The notes beneath the pieces are model-generated. The model was not told the origin of the DNA. It made no database searches and saw only the letters and a list, made by a program, of their open reading frames with translations. From Pseudorhodoferax sp. Leaf274 (GTDB lineage: Bacteria; Pseudomonadota; Gammaproteobacteria; Burkholderiales; Burkholderiaceae_C), in NCBI RefSeq assembly GCF_001422445.1, contig NZ_LMNA01000001.1:1038735-1102734 (forward strand): a DNA stretch of 64,000 nt, given 5' to 3'. Every line of letters starts with the position of its first letter. The stretch's first letter is position 1. A program made the position numbers and the translations under genes. Of the stretch, positions 1-12,000 are shown piece by piece.

Positions 1-3000
1 GTTCTGCGTGACCTCCGGCGCGTCGGCGCCCACCGTCACCTGCACCAGCGTGCCCGGCGTCATGGTCCAGCCGCTCGGCGCGACCACCATGATGCGGTGC
101 GTGCCGATGGACAGGCCAGACAGCGTGTAGCGCCCGGTGACCTCGTCGGTCACGGCCGAGACCTCGCCGGCGTCGAGCCGTCCGTTGCTGTTGTCGTCGG
201 CGAACACGGTCCATCCGCCCTGGGCCAGTTCGTCGGACTCGCGCGTGCCGGTGCCGTCGATGTCGTCGTAGACCACGCCGCTGATGGATCCGGTGCTGGC
301 CTGCAGGCCCGAGAACTGCAGCGCCACGCTGCCCTCGCCGGCATTGCCGACCTCGTCGCGCACCTGCGGCATGGCCACGCTGAAGCGGTAGCTGCCGGCG
401 TCGGCCGTGCGCGCGGCCAGGCCGCCCAGCACGTACTGCGTAGCGCTCACGCGGGTCAGCGTCGCGCCCTGCAGCAGGTTGGCGCCGCCGTCGCGGGTCA
501 GGCTCAGCGCGGCCAGCGTGAGGCTGGCCGCGTCGATCGCCTCGCTGAAGTTCAGCGTGAGCGTGTCGACGTTGCCGTCGGCGTCGCGGTGCAGCACCGG
601 CTCGGCCAGTGTCGGCTTGACCACGTCGACGAACACGGTCACCACGGCATCGGCCAGGTTGCCGGCCGCGTCCACGGTGCGCACGCGCAGCTCGTGGATG
701 CCGGCGGCGTCGAGCTGGACGGCGATGCGGAAGGACTGGCCGTCCACGGTGGCGTAGCCGATCTCGTTGCCGGTGGTGCGGTCGGTCACGCGCACCGACA
801 GGCCCGCCTCGCCCAGCGACCCAGTCAGCGTGAAGTTCAGCTGGTTGCTGCGCATGTCGCTGCCGGAGACGCCGTTGTCCGGCGCGATCTGGAGGTTGGT
901 GGCGGCCGCCGGGTCGTGGAAGTCCATGAACCAGCTCTGGCTGGCCTGGCCCGTGCCGGCGTTGCCGGCCTCGTCGGCCAGGCCCGCGCCATCGACGCTG
1001 AACTGGTAGCTGCCCTCCAGCCCGCTGACCCAGTTGAAGCCGCTCACGCGGTAGGTGTTGCCCGACAGGTACTCGACCTTGGTCTGCGCGTCGATGAGGT
1101 TGCCGCTCTTGATGCCGTTCACGGTGCGCGTGAGCACGATGTCGCGGTAGTCGAAGGTGGCCAGGTCCACGCGCTCGGACAGCTCCACGTCGAGCCCCAG
1201 CACCACCGTCTTGCGCACGGTGTCGATGAGGTCCACCACGTCGAGCACGCGCGGCGCCACCGTGTCCATGCGCCAGCCGACCGACTGGCTGCCCAGGCCG
1301 GCCGCGCCGCCGGACGACAGCAGCCCGGTGGACAGCAGCGTCAGCGTGTAGTTGCCATCGGGCACCGTGGCGGACGCCAGCCCGCCCAGGCGGTACTGGT
1401 TGCCGGCCAGCGCGGTCAGCGTGAGCGTGGCACCGGCCAGGCTCTGCACCACGCCGTCGCGCTCCAGGCGCAGGTCGCCGGCGCTGAAGCTGGCGGCGTC
1501 CAGCGCGGTGTTGAACGTGATGTCCACCACATCCAGCGCGGTGTGGCGCGCGGCCGGGCCGGCCGCCATGCTCAGCACATAGGGGCCGATGTCGCCCATG
1601 CCCCAGGTCTCGGTCAGCACGCCCTGGCCGGCGTTGCCGGCGTAGTCGGCGATGCCGGTGGCGTTGACCGTCAGCCGGTACAGCCCGCTGCCGGCGGTGA
1701 AGTTGGCCAGGCCGGAGATGCGGTACAGGTGGTCGGCCGCGGCACCGATCTGCGCCACCGTGATGCCGCTGGCACCGGCCAGGAGGTTGCTGCCGTCGCC
1801 GCCTTCCAGCGCCAGCGCCAGGTCGGCCACCGAGAAGCTGGCCAGGTCCAGCGCCTCGCTGAAGCGCACGTCCACCGTGTCGACCGGCGCGGTGGCCGGG
1901 TCGGGCGAGACCGCCAGGATCTCCACCAGGCGCGGCGCCACCGCGTCGTCGATCTTGAAGAAGGCGGTGTAGCTGCCGGTGGAGTTCTCGTCGATGAAGT
2001 GCAGCACGTTCTCGCGCACGGCGCCGGTCAGCGCGTCGGGGAAGCTGCGGTCGGTGCGCCAGACCTCGCGGCCCAGGCTCAGCACCTTGCCGTCCGAGCG
2101 CACGATGCGGTCCAGCGCGTAGCCCACGCCGGGGTCGGCGATCTTGAAGTAGCCCCAGCCCGATGCGGCATCCGCCTTGAGCGCCACCGACAGGGCGCCC
2201 GGCGCGGCCGTGCGGTTCGCGCTGGTGTTGGCCAGCGTCCTGACCACGTGCTGCGAGCCGTCGTTCATGTACAGCCGGTCGGGCGTGTGCGCGCTGTCGG
2301 GGTCGTCGTTGGCCAGGAAGTCGGGCGCATCGCCCGCATTGGCCTTGACCGAGCGGATCAGCTCGTGGATGTTGACCGACTCGATCAGCGACAGCCGCGT
2401 GTCGCCCATGCCGTCCAGGTGCTCGAAGGTGGCGGTGTAGTCGATGAACTTGCCCTGCAGCGTGGAGGTCAGGTTCCACTGCGCCACCTGCGTCTGGCCG
2501 GCGGCGATGTTGCCCAGGTTGGCGGTCAGCGTGGGCGCCACGGCCTGGTCGCCCACCTGCGTGCCGACGATCTTGAAGTCGATCAGCAGGCCCTTCTCGT
2601 TCTCGATGATCTTGGGCTGGGCCGAGGTGATCGTGAAGTTGCGCGCATCGCCCTTGCCGTCGTTGTAGGCCAGCAGGCCCAGCGCGAATTCCTCGCTGGG
2701 TTCCACCTCCTCGGTGAACGGGTCGTCGCTGAACACGTCGCGCTGCTGGAAGTAATGCAGGTTCAGCCGCGCCTCGGGGTAGACCGTGATCTGCGCGGCC
2801 ATCAGCGGCACCGTGATCTTCTGGCCGCCCTCCACATAGCTCAGCGTGCCGCCGATGGTGTAGCGCGTGGGCAGGTCGCGCGCCGCGTCCACCGTGGGGA
2901 TGAACATGTACTGCGCGCTGCCGGTGGCGCCGCCGGCCAGCACGCCGCTGCCGTCCAGCGCGGTCAGGCCGGTCAGCGTCGGGCCGCGCGTGGCGAACAG

Positions 3001-6000
3001 GCCGTTGACGGCGTTGCCGGCTTCGTCGCGGATGTCCAGCACCAGCTGCACGCCGGTCAGCGGCACGCCCGTGTTGCCGTTGACGATCTGCAGCGTGCCC
3101 TGGAAGGCGGTGCGCGTGAGCACGGCCTCCTGCTCGATGCTGATGCGCACTTGCGCGCAGATGCCGGCTTCCTCGGCGTTGAGGATGCCGTCGCCATCGG
3201 CGGCCAGCGCCGCGAGTTTCTCGGCCCGCGCTTCGTTGTGCGCCTCCACCGCCGCGATCGCCTCGGGCGCCACGGCGCCGGAGGCCACGGCGGCCATCAG
3301 GCCCTCGTCGGCGCGCTGCTGCTCGACGGCGGAGACCGGCTCGCCGCGGCAGTTCACGTACTGGATGTTGTAGGACCAGCCGGTGCCACTGGCGTAGCCG
3401 CCGCCCGGGTACCACCAGCCCCAGCCGCCGCCGCCGCCGGACGGCCCGCCCGTCACCGTGCCGCTGCCGCCGCCCAGCGGCCCCAGGATCTGGCACAGGC
3501 AGGCCAGCAGGTCGCTGGCCGCGCCCGCGGCGCCGGCCGCCGCGCCGGCCGGGCCGGCCGTGATGCCGCCCACGATGGCGCCGCAGGCGGCGTTGATGAT
3601 GAAGGAGATGCAGTCGTTCTCGACGATGCCCGTGCAGTTGAGCAGCAGGTCCAGCGCATCGCAGCCCAGGTCCAGCAGGTTGAAGTCGCCGCCGATGTAG
3701 TCGAGCAACTGGCCGCGGGCGGCTTCGTTGAAGTCCATCGCGCACAGCACGGGCTTGATGTCGGTCTTCTCGCTGTACCAGCGGCCATCGGCGCCGCAGC
3801 GCAGCTTGTAGGCGGTGTCGATGCCCAGGCACTTGACGATCGCAGAGCCCCAGCCTTCGGTCTCGACGGGGTTGCCCGAGAGCGAGGCCGCGGCCACCAT
3901 CTGCGGCGTCACGCCGTCCTTCAGCCGGATCGTGATCGGCACCTCCACCGTGCTCTTGGCCGGCAGGATGTCGATCACGTTGGTCAGCGCCACGATCTCG
4001 AACAGGTCGTCGTTGGGCACGTTGATGCGCACGTCCTCGGCCTGGATCAGGCCGTGGTTGGTGACCTTGATCGTGATGGTCGAGGTCACGCCGGGCAGGA
4101 TCACCGGCATCTTGAGCGCGTCCACCGTGATGACGGGCACCGGCACCTCGGTCTCGAAGGTCGATTCCAGCTTGATCTGGTAGCGGTCCTGGATGTCCAC
4201 CGGCACCACGTTCCACGAGTAGCTGACCAGCTGGCGGTCCAGGAAGATGGTCTCTTCGCTGGTGGTGCCGGCCGTGATGGTCTTGGTGGCGCGGTAGCTG
4301 CTGTGCTTGTCGGCGTTGACCGTGAGGATGTAGTTGCCCTCGGGAATGCCGGAGAGCAGCACGCTGCCGCTGGCGTCCGTGGTGGCCGTGGCGACCACGT
4401 CGAAGGTGTAGGGGTCGGTCAGCGTCACCGTGGCGCCCGCGAGCTTGGGCGCGCCCTCGGCGTAGTAGGTCAGCTGGTCTTCCACCGAGACGCGCATCTC
4501 GCCCTTGGCCTCGCTCGTGGCGCGGAACTGGAAGGGCATGGCCAGCCCGCCCAGCCGCGCGTTCAGCGCGATGTTGCCGTCGTAGCGGATCAGCTCGGCG
4601 TTGTCCGCCGTGGGCGTGAGCGCCACCGTCACGGTGGCCTTGCCGCCGGCCGCGATGTTGTCGATCACCGAGGCGCTGACGAGCTTGAGCCACGGGAAAT
4701 CCGGCAGCTGCACCGTGACGGGGCCGGTGTCGGCCGCGCCCTGGTTGGTGACCTCGAACGAGACCAGCGTCTGGCGGCCCAGCAGCATGCCCTGGGCCAG
4801 GTAGCCCGGCGTGGCCACCAGCTTGGGCGTCTGCGGGATGCAGGCCAGGTCCAGCACCAGGCGCTCGGTCGCGCCCTCGGCCGTGGTCAGCACCAGCATG
4901 CCCTTGCTGGCCACCAGCTGGTCGGTGATGCCGTGGCCCGTGAGGCGCCAGTTGACCGTGACCGAACCGTCGCCGGCCAGGCCGGAGGCCAGGTTCACCA
5001 CCTCGAACTGGAAGTTGCTCGCCAGGCCTTCGACGGAGGCCGTGAGGCCGGTGAGCGGCACGTTGCCCATGTTCTCGAGCACGAAGCTGCCGGCCAAAGG
5101 CGTCTCGTTGGTGCCCATGGCGCGGATGTAGGGCACGCTGGCCTCGATGCCCAGCAGCTTGAAGCTGTCCTGCACCGTGAAGTCCTTGTCGCCCGCGAAG
5201 CCCGCGCCGATCTCGAACACGCCGGCCTCGCCCGGCAGCGGCACGAAGTCCACGCTGAACTTGCCGCTGGCGTCGGTGGTGGCGTCCAGCAGCCGCTCTA
5301 CCGTGCCGACCCGCACCATCACCTTGACGGCGGTGTTGGCCGCGGCCTGGCCGGTGCGCGCGTCGGTGGCGGTGCCGGTCATGGGCACCACGGTCTGCCC
5401 GGCCTCGCCGCTCACGGCCAGCTGCGTGACGGCGGTCTGCACGGTGGCCGTGACGGGCGCGCGCACGTTCAGCGGCAGCGAGGACACGCCCACGTTGTTG
5501 CGCTCCGATCCCTCGTTCACCGTGCTCAGCGCGTCGGTGACCACGATCACGCGGTACACGCCGGTCTCCTCGGGCAGCAGGATGGAGGCGGTCTGGGTGT
5601 ACGACTGGCCCTGCGGCACCGGGTTGGTGTGGATCACGGCGGCCACCAGGCGGTCGGCCGCGCTCAGAACGTCGTCGCGCGACAGGAACACGCGGTCGCG
5701 GAAGCCGCCGTTGGCCGTGACCAGGCCCTGGTTGGTGACGGTCCAGCTCAGGTCGATGCGGGTCTGCGCGTAGCCGCTGGCGGGCTGGCCGATCTCGCTG
5801 ACGACGAGGTCGGGCAGGTCGCCTTCGGTCACGTTGAGGCCGGCGGCACCGCTGCTGTAGCCGCTCGCGCTGGCGCGGATGGTGACGGCCTGCGTGCCGT
5901 CCACCACGTTGTCGGCCTGCGGCGCGACGCTGAAGGTGGCGGAATTTTGGCCGGCCAGGATGGTCACGGTGGCGGGCACGCGGGCCTCGGTGGTGTCGCT

Positions 6001-9000
6001 GCTCGTCAGCGTGACCACCAGGTCGCCCGTGGTGCCGGTGTTGCGCCGCACCGTGCCGGTGAGCGCGCCGCCCAGCTCGCCGACGCTGTCGGCCGACAGC
6101 GTGACGGACAGCGTCGGCCCGTCGTCGTCGGTCACCAGCATCACGGCCGACGTGTTGTTCTGTCGAATCTCCGAGCCGGAGGGGTTCAGCATCTTGGCGA
6201 ACACGGTGGCGCTGCGGATGCCGTCGCCCGAGAGGGTGTTGTCCACCGGGCTGGCGTTGAAGTGCACCGTGGTCTCGCCGGCCGGGATCACCACGCGCGT
6301 GGGCACGGTCAGCGCGTCGAGGTTGTCGCTGAACACGTTCAGCACCAGGTCGTAGGTGCCCGGGCGGTCGCGCCGCAGCGTGACGCCCACGGCGTTGGCG
6401 CCTGCGCCTTCGGCCACCTGGTTGCTGCTGAAGCTCATCGTGAGCTCGGGCAGTTCGTCGTCGGCGATGGCCACGTTGACCGAGTGGGCGGTGTAGCCGT
6501 CCGCCGCGGCATTCACGCGCACCTCGCGCGTGCCCCAGACCTCCTGGTCGTCCAGCAGCTGGGCCGAGAAGCTCACGCTGGTCGCGCCAGCCGGGATGGT
6601 CACGATGCCGGGCACGCGCAGCGCCGCCGTGTTGGCGCTGTTCAGGCGCACCTGCAGCGCGCCGGCGCTGGCGTCGGTGTTGCGGCTCACGGTCATCGTG
6701 AGCGTGCCCTGGTTCTCCTGCACCGCCAGCACCGCGCTCAGCGTGAGCGCGGCGGTGTTGCTGTCGGTCACGCTCAGCGCGCGGCTGTCGCCCAGCACGC
6801 CGTTGGCGCTGGCGGCGATGTTGACGGTCTGCGTGCCGTCGACGATGCCGTCGGCCGGCAGCGCGATGGTGAAGTTGACGAGTGCCTGGCCGGCCGGGAT
6901 GGTCACGGTGGCCGGCACCGTGGCCTCGCTGGTGTCGCTGGAGACCAGCGCCACGGTCAGCGGGCCGCTCAGGTCGCCGTTGCGCTGCAGGCTGGCCGTC
7001 ACGGTGCCGGCGGCTTCGGCCACGCTGGCGACCAGGTTCAGCTGCAGCGCCGCGGACACCTGGCTCGCGTTGGCGGCGATGGCGGCGTTGTCCAGCTCGT
7101 CGCGTTCGGCCACGCGGTTGGCGCTGTCGGTGCGCACCACGAAGCGCCAGGCGCCAGGCGCCAGCGTGGTCGGCAGCTGCACCTCGGCCGAGCGCGCCAC
7201 CTGGCCGTTGGCCGCCAGGCCGCCCGTGAAGTTGGCCGTGCCGACCAGGATGTCGCCGCCGATGGCGTTGTCGGACGACAGGTAGATCTGCGCCGACCAG
7301 TCGCCCGTGGCGGGCTCTGCGAGCGTGTTGCGTTCGGTCCAGGTGACGGTGGCGGCCTGGCCGGGGCGCATGCTGGCCGGGCCGGCCACGTTGCCCACCG
7401 CCAGGTTGGGCAGCGGCGCCTCGGCCACCGAGAAGGCGGCGGACATGCTCACGTTGTTGTTCTCGCCAGCCAGCTCGCGCAGCGCGTTGCCGGCATCGCT
7501 CTGCACGATGATGCGCCAGCTGCCCGCGGCCAGGCTGGCCGGCAGCTGGGCCTGCACGCTGCGCTGCAGCACGCCGTTGGCGTCGATGGCGCTGCCCACG
7601 GTGGCCGTGGCCAGCAGGATGTCGTTGCCGTCCAGCAGATCGTCGGACGACAGGAACACGCGCTCCAGCCAGTCCGGCGGCGCCGCGGCGCTGCCGTCGT
7701 TGCGGGCGGTCCAGGCGATGGTGCTGGCGCGGCCGGCGGCGGCGCCTGCGGCGACCGTGATGTCGGTGGCGCGCACGTCGGGGTGGGTCACCGCCGTGGC
7801 GGCGGCGGCCTGGCCGGTGTTGGCGCTTTCGGCATCGGCGGCGCCGCTCTCGTAGACCTGGTTGGCCGCGTCGGTGACCACCAGCACGCGCCAGTTGCCG
7901 TCGGCCACGTCGGGCATCCAGAACTGGGCGTTGGCCTGCGTGGTGGCGTTGCCGGCCAGCGGGCTCTGGTGCGTGAAGCTGGTCAGGTAGATCGCGCCCG
8001 ACAGGCTGCCGTTGGACGACAGGTAGAGGTGGTCGGTCCAGGGCGCGGCGGCCGCGCCGGCACCCGCGTTGCGGATCTCCCAGCTGACGGTCTGCTGCTG
8101 GCCGGGGCGGGCCGTGGCCGGGCCGGCCACGTTCTGCACGCGCAGGTCGACCGACGGCGCCTCGCTCAGCACGATGGCGGCGGTGGACACGGCGCTGTTG
8201 TTGCCGTTGAAGCGGCTCTCGGCCACCCAGTTGTAGATGTCGGACTCCACCACCAGCTTGAAGCTGCCGCTCACGCCGTTGGGCAGCGTGACCTGCTGCT
8301 GGTCGACCCGGCTGGCGCCGGCGGCCAGGGCGCCGCCGCTGCGCGCGAAGTCGCCGAGCAGGATGGCGCCCGAGCCCTCGCCGATGGCGCCGGTGGGCGA
8401 CAGCCAGAGCCGGTCGTACCACCAGGTGTTGCCGGTGGCGGCGTCGCCCTGGTTGGTGGTGCGCCAGGTCACGGTGACGCTCTGGCCACCGTTGCCGCTG
8501 GCCGGCAGGGCCAGCTCGCCGACGGTGAGGTCGGCGTGGTAGGGCGTCAGCAGCGCGGCGCGCAGCGCGCTCACGTTGTCGTTCTCGGCGTCGGGCTCGG
8601 CCACGGTGTTGAACACGTCGGTCACCAGCGCGAAGCGGTAGTTGCCGTCGTAGCCGGCGGGCACGGTGGCCGACCATTCGACGGTGTAGCTGGCGCCCAC
8701 GGCCAGCGCGCCGTTGCGTGCCACGGTGGCCACGGTCACGTCGTCGGCGTTGCCGATGGTGGCATCGGCCGACAGCACGATGCGGTCGTGCCAGGCCGTG
8801 CCCGGCGTGGCCGCGTTGCCGCTGTTGCGCACCGTCCAGGCGAAGGCGGCGGCATCGCCGCTGCGCTGCGTGGCGGGGGCCGTGAAGGCCGTCACCACGA
8901 GGTTGGCGGCCTGGCTCAGCACGGCGGCCTTGGTGACCTGGGCCTGGTTGTTGGCCTCGTTGGTCTCGGCCAGCGACGAGGCGCCGCTGGCGTTCTGGTC

Positions 9001-12000
9001 GGCCACCACGGTGAAGCGGATGTTGCCCACCGAGGCCTGGCCGTCCGGCAGCCGCAGCTGGAAGGTGCGCGTGGCCGAGCCGCCCACGGCGAGCGCCGTC
9101 GTCGGCGTGTAGAACACGTCCAGGTTCAGCAGCGTGGCGCCGGTGTCCACGTTGGTCGCGACGATGTGGTCGAACCAGCCCGTGGGCGTGGGCGCGTTGC
9201 CCTGGTTGCGCACCGTCCACTGCAGGTCGACCAGGCCGCCGGAGACCGGCGTGGCGGTCAGCACCGTGAGGCCGTCGATGGAGAGGTCGGGTGCAGACGT
9301 GAAGGCCACGCTGGCCGCGTTGTTCGACTCGGCCGTGTCGGTGGCGTTGTACTCGGCCACGGCGCCGTCGGCGTCGGCGGTGATGGTGACCTCGAAGTTG
9401 CCGATGCCGTTGACGCCGGCCGGCCAGCTGAACACGTACTGCCGTGCCAGCGTGCCACCCGCGGCGATGGCCGCGCTGCCCGTGGGCACCGCCACCCGCT
9501 GGTCGAGCACCACCGCGCCGGTGCTCAGGTTGCGCACCACGACGCGGTCGACCCAGCCGTTGGCGGGTGCGGCGTCGCCGCGGTTCTCGTCGCGCCAGCT
9601 CACCGTGACCTGGTCGCCCGCCTTCAGGCCCGCGGCCGGCGTGATGCCCAGCTGCGTGACGCCCAGGTCGGGGTAGACCAGCAGCGTGGAGTTGACGGTG
9701 GCCTGCAGCGTGTTGTCCGACTCGCCGGCCGCGCCCTTCTCGCGCACGGCGTTGGCGGTGTCGGTGACGACGGTGACGGTCAGCGCGCCCGCGCCGGCCG
9801 CGCCCGGCGGCAGCAGCACCTGCGTGCTGCGCGCCTTGGCCTGGCCGATGCCGATCGCGCCCAGCACGGCCGGGTCGTAGGCCAGCAGCGCGTTGACCAC
9901 GGTCTGGCCCTGCGCGTTGGTGACGATCACCCGCTCCTGGAACGCGGTGTCGAGCGCGCGGTCGCCGGTGTTGATGGTCTGCCAGGCGATGTTGAGCGTG
10001 CCGCCGGAATGCACGCTGCCGTCGGCGCCGCTGAGCTGCAGGTTCTGCACCTGCAGGTTGGGCGCGGGCTGCAGGCCGATGCTGAGCGCCACCGGTGCCT
10101 GCGGCAGCACGGGCACGACGTTGAAGCTGTAGCTGGCGCTCTGCGTGTTGCCCGGGTAGCCCTCGATGGCCAACGTGTAGCGGCCGGTGTAGGCCAGCTG
10201 CGTCACGTCCACGTCCTGCAGGTCGGTGCCGCCCCACACGCGCTGGCCGTACGGGTCGTACAGGCGCCAGTACATGGTCTGGTTGGTGGTGCGCGAGACC
10301 ATGTCGAAGAAGAAGCTGTCGCCGGCCTGCGCGTTGAAGGCGTAGAAGTCGACCTCGGTGCCCGGTGTGAGCGTGCCGCTCTGCGCCGTGCCCGGCGTGA
10401 CCAGCGCCGCAGCGCCCACGTCCACGAGCCGGAAGCTGTAGGCGCCCGCCGCGGCGACGCGGCCGTCGACCTGCAGCGTGTAGCTGCCGGCGGCCAGCGT
10501 GAAGGGGTCGTACCAGTTGGTGTAGTCGCGGATGTCGCGGTCGCTGAACACGGCCACGCCGTCGGCGTCCAGGATGCGCCAGACGATGTCCGAGCGCTCG
10601 GTGAACGAGTCGAACCACAGGCGCTTGGCGGCGTCGAGCGTGAAGGTGTAGTTGCCAGTGTCGCCGGGCTGCGCGAAGCTGGCGCTGACGGTGCTCCCGA
10701 GCGTGAGGGCCGATGTGGCGTCGGCGTCGCGGTACAGCGTGAAGCCGTAGCTGGACTGGCCGGCGGTGTCGTAGTAGCCCTCCAGCGTCAGGATGTAGCT
10801 GCCGTCGCGCGGCACCGTGAGGCCGTCGCCCTGGTTGTTGAAGTAGCCCTGCTGCACCGTGGCCAGCGTCTGCGCGTCCAGCAGCCGCCAGTAGGCATTG
10901 CCGGTGTTGGTGGTCGTGGTGGCGTTGAGGAAGTAGCGCGCACCGGCCTCGCCGTCGAAGCGGAAGAAGGCCGCGGTGTTGGCCGGCGCCAGCGTGCCCG
11001 ACACGGCGGTGCCGGGCGTGAGCGTCTGCGCCACGGTGTCGATGTCGATGAGCTTGAACGCGAAGGGCGTGAGCGCCCAGTCGTAGGGCGTGCGCACCGA
11101 GAAGGCGTAGTCGCCGGCCGGCAGGTCGTAGTAGCTGCGCTGGTTGGGGCCGTCGGTGTCGTGGGCCCAGCGCTCGGCCACCGTGCCGGCCGCGCTGCTC
11201 AGGTTCCAGAGCTTGTAGTAGGCGTTGTTGGTCGAGGGGGTGAGCGTGTCGATGTAGATGCGGCGCGGCTGCGCCAGCGTGAAGGTGTAGACCGCCGGTG
11301 TGTCCACGGCCGTGCTGGTGCCGTTGACGGTGGCCACGCCGGCCGTGAACGTGAGGGCCGTGCCCGTGGGCAGCGCCGGCGGCGCCACGGTGCCGGCCAG
11401 GTGCACCTGGAAGGTCTGCGTGGTGGTGCCTCGCTGGTCGACCTGGCCCTCGATGGCCAGCACGTAGGTGCCGGTGCGTGCGAGCGTGAGCGTGGGCGAG
11501 TCGCTGTAGAAATAACTCTCGTGGATCTGGTTGCCGAACGGGTCGTACAGGCGCCAGTAGGGCCAGTTGTTGCCGGCCCAGGCCAGCTCGTCGAGCACGA
11601 TCTGCTGGCCGGCCACGCCGGAGAAGCTGAACAGGCGCGTGGCGTTGGCGGGTTCGGCGGTGTAGGCGGTGCTCTGGTCGTAGCCGATGGCCTGGGCATT
11701 GGCCAGGTTGAGCAGGCGGAACGCGAAGTCGCCCGTGTTCTGGCCGTCGGCGTCGACCACCAGCGTGTAGCTGCGGCCGGCGCGCAGCAGCATCAGGCTG
11801 TTGCTGGAATGCGCGGCATCGGCATCGCGCAGGCGGCGGTTCTGCAGCGCCTCGCCATTGACCTTGGCCACCACGCCGCCGCCTTCGTCCAGCAGCGACC
11901 AGGTGAAGTTGCCATCGGTGGTCAGCGTGTCGAACAGCACCCGCGTGTCCTGCGCCACGCTGAGCTGGTAGAGCACGCGCTGGCCGGGCTGGGTGATGCT

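Noticed and set aside
7050-10110. Possible CRISPR array or DNA satellite in the repeated region of the giant gene
   Set aside because: The periodicity is at the protein level (CARDB modules of about 125 residues) with divergent DNA and an open frame; no short identical repeats with spacers.
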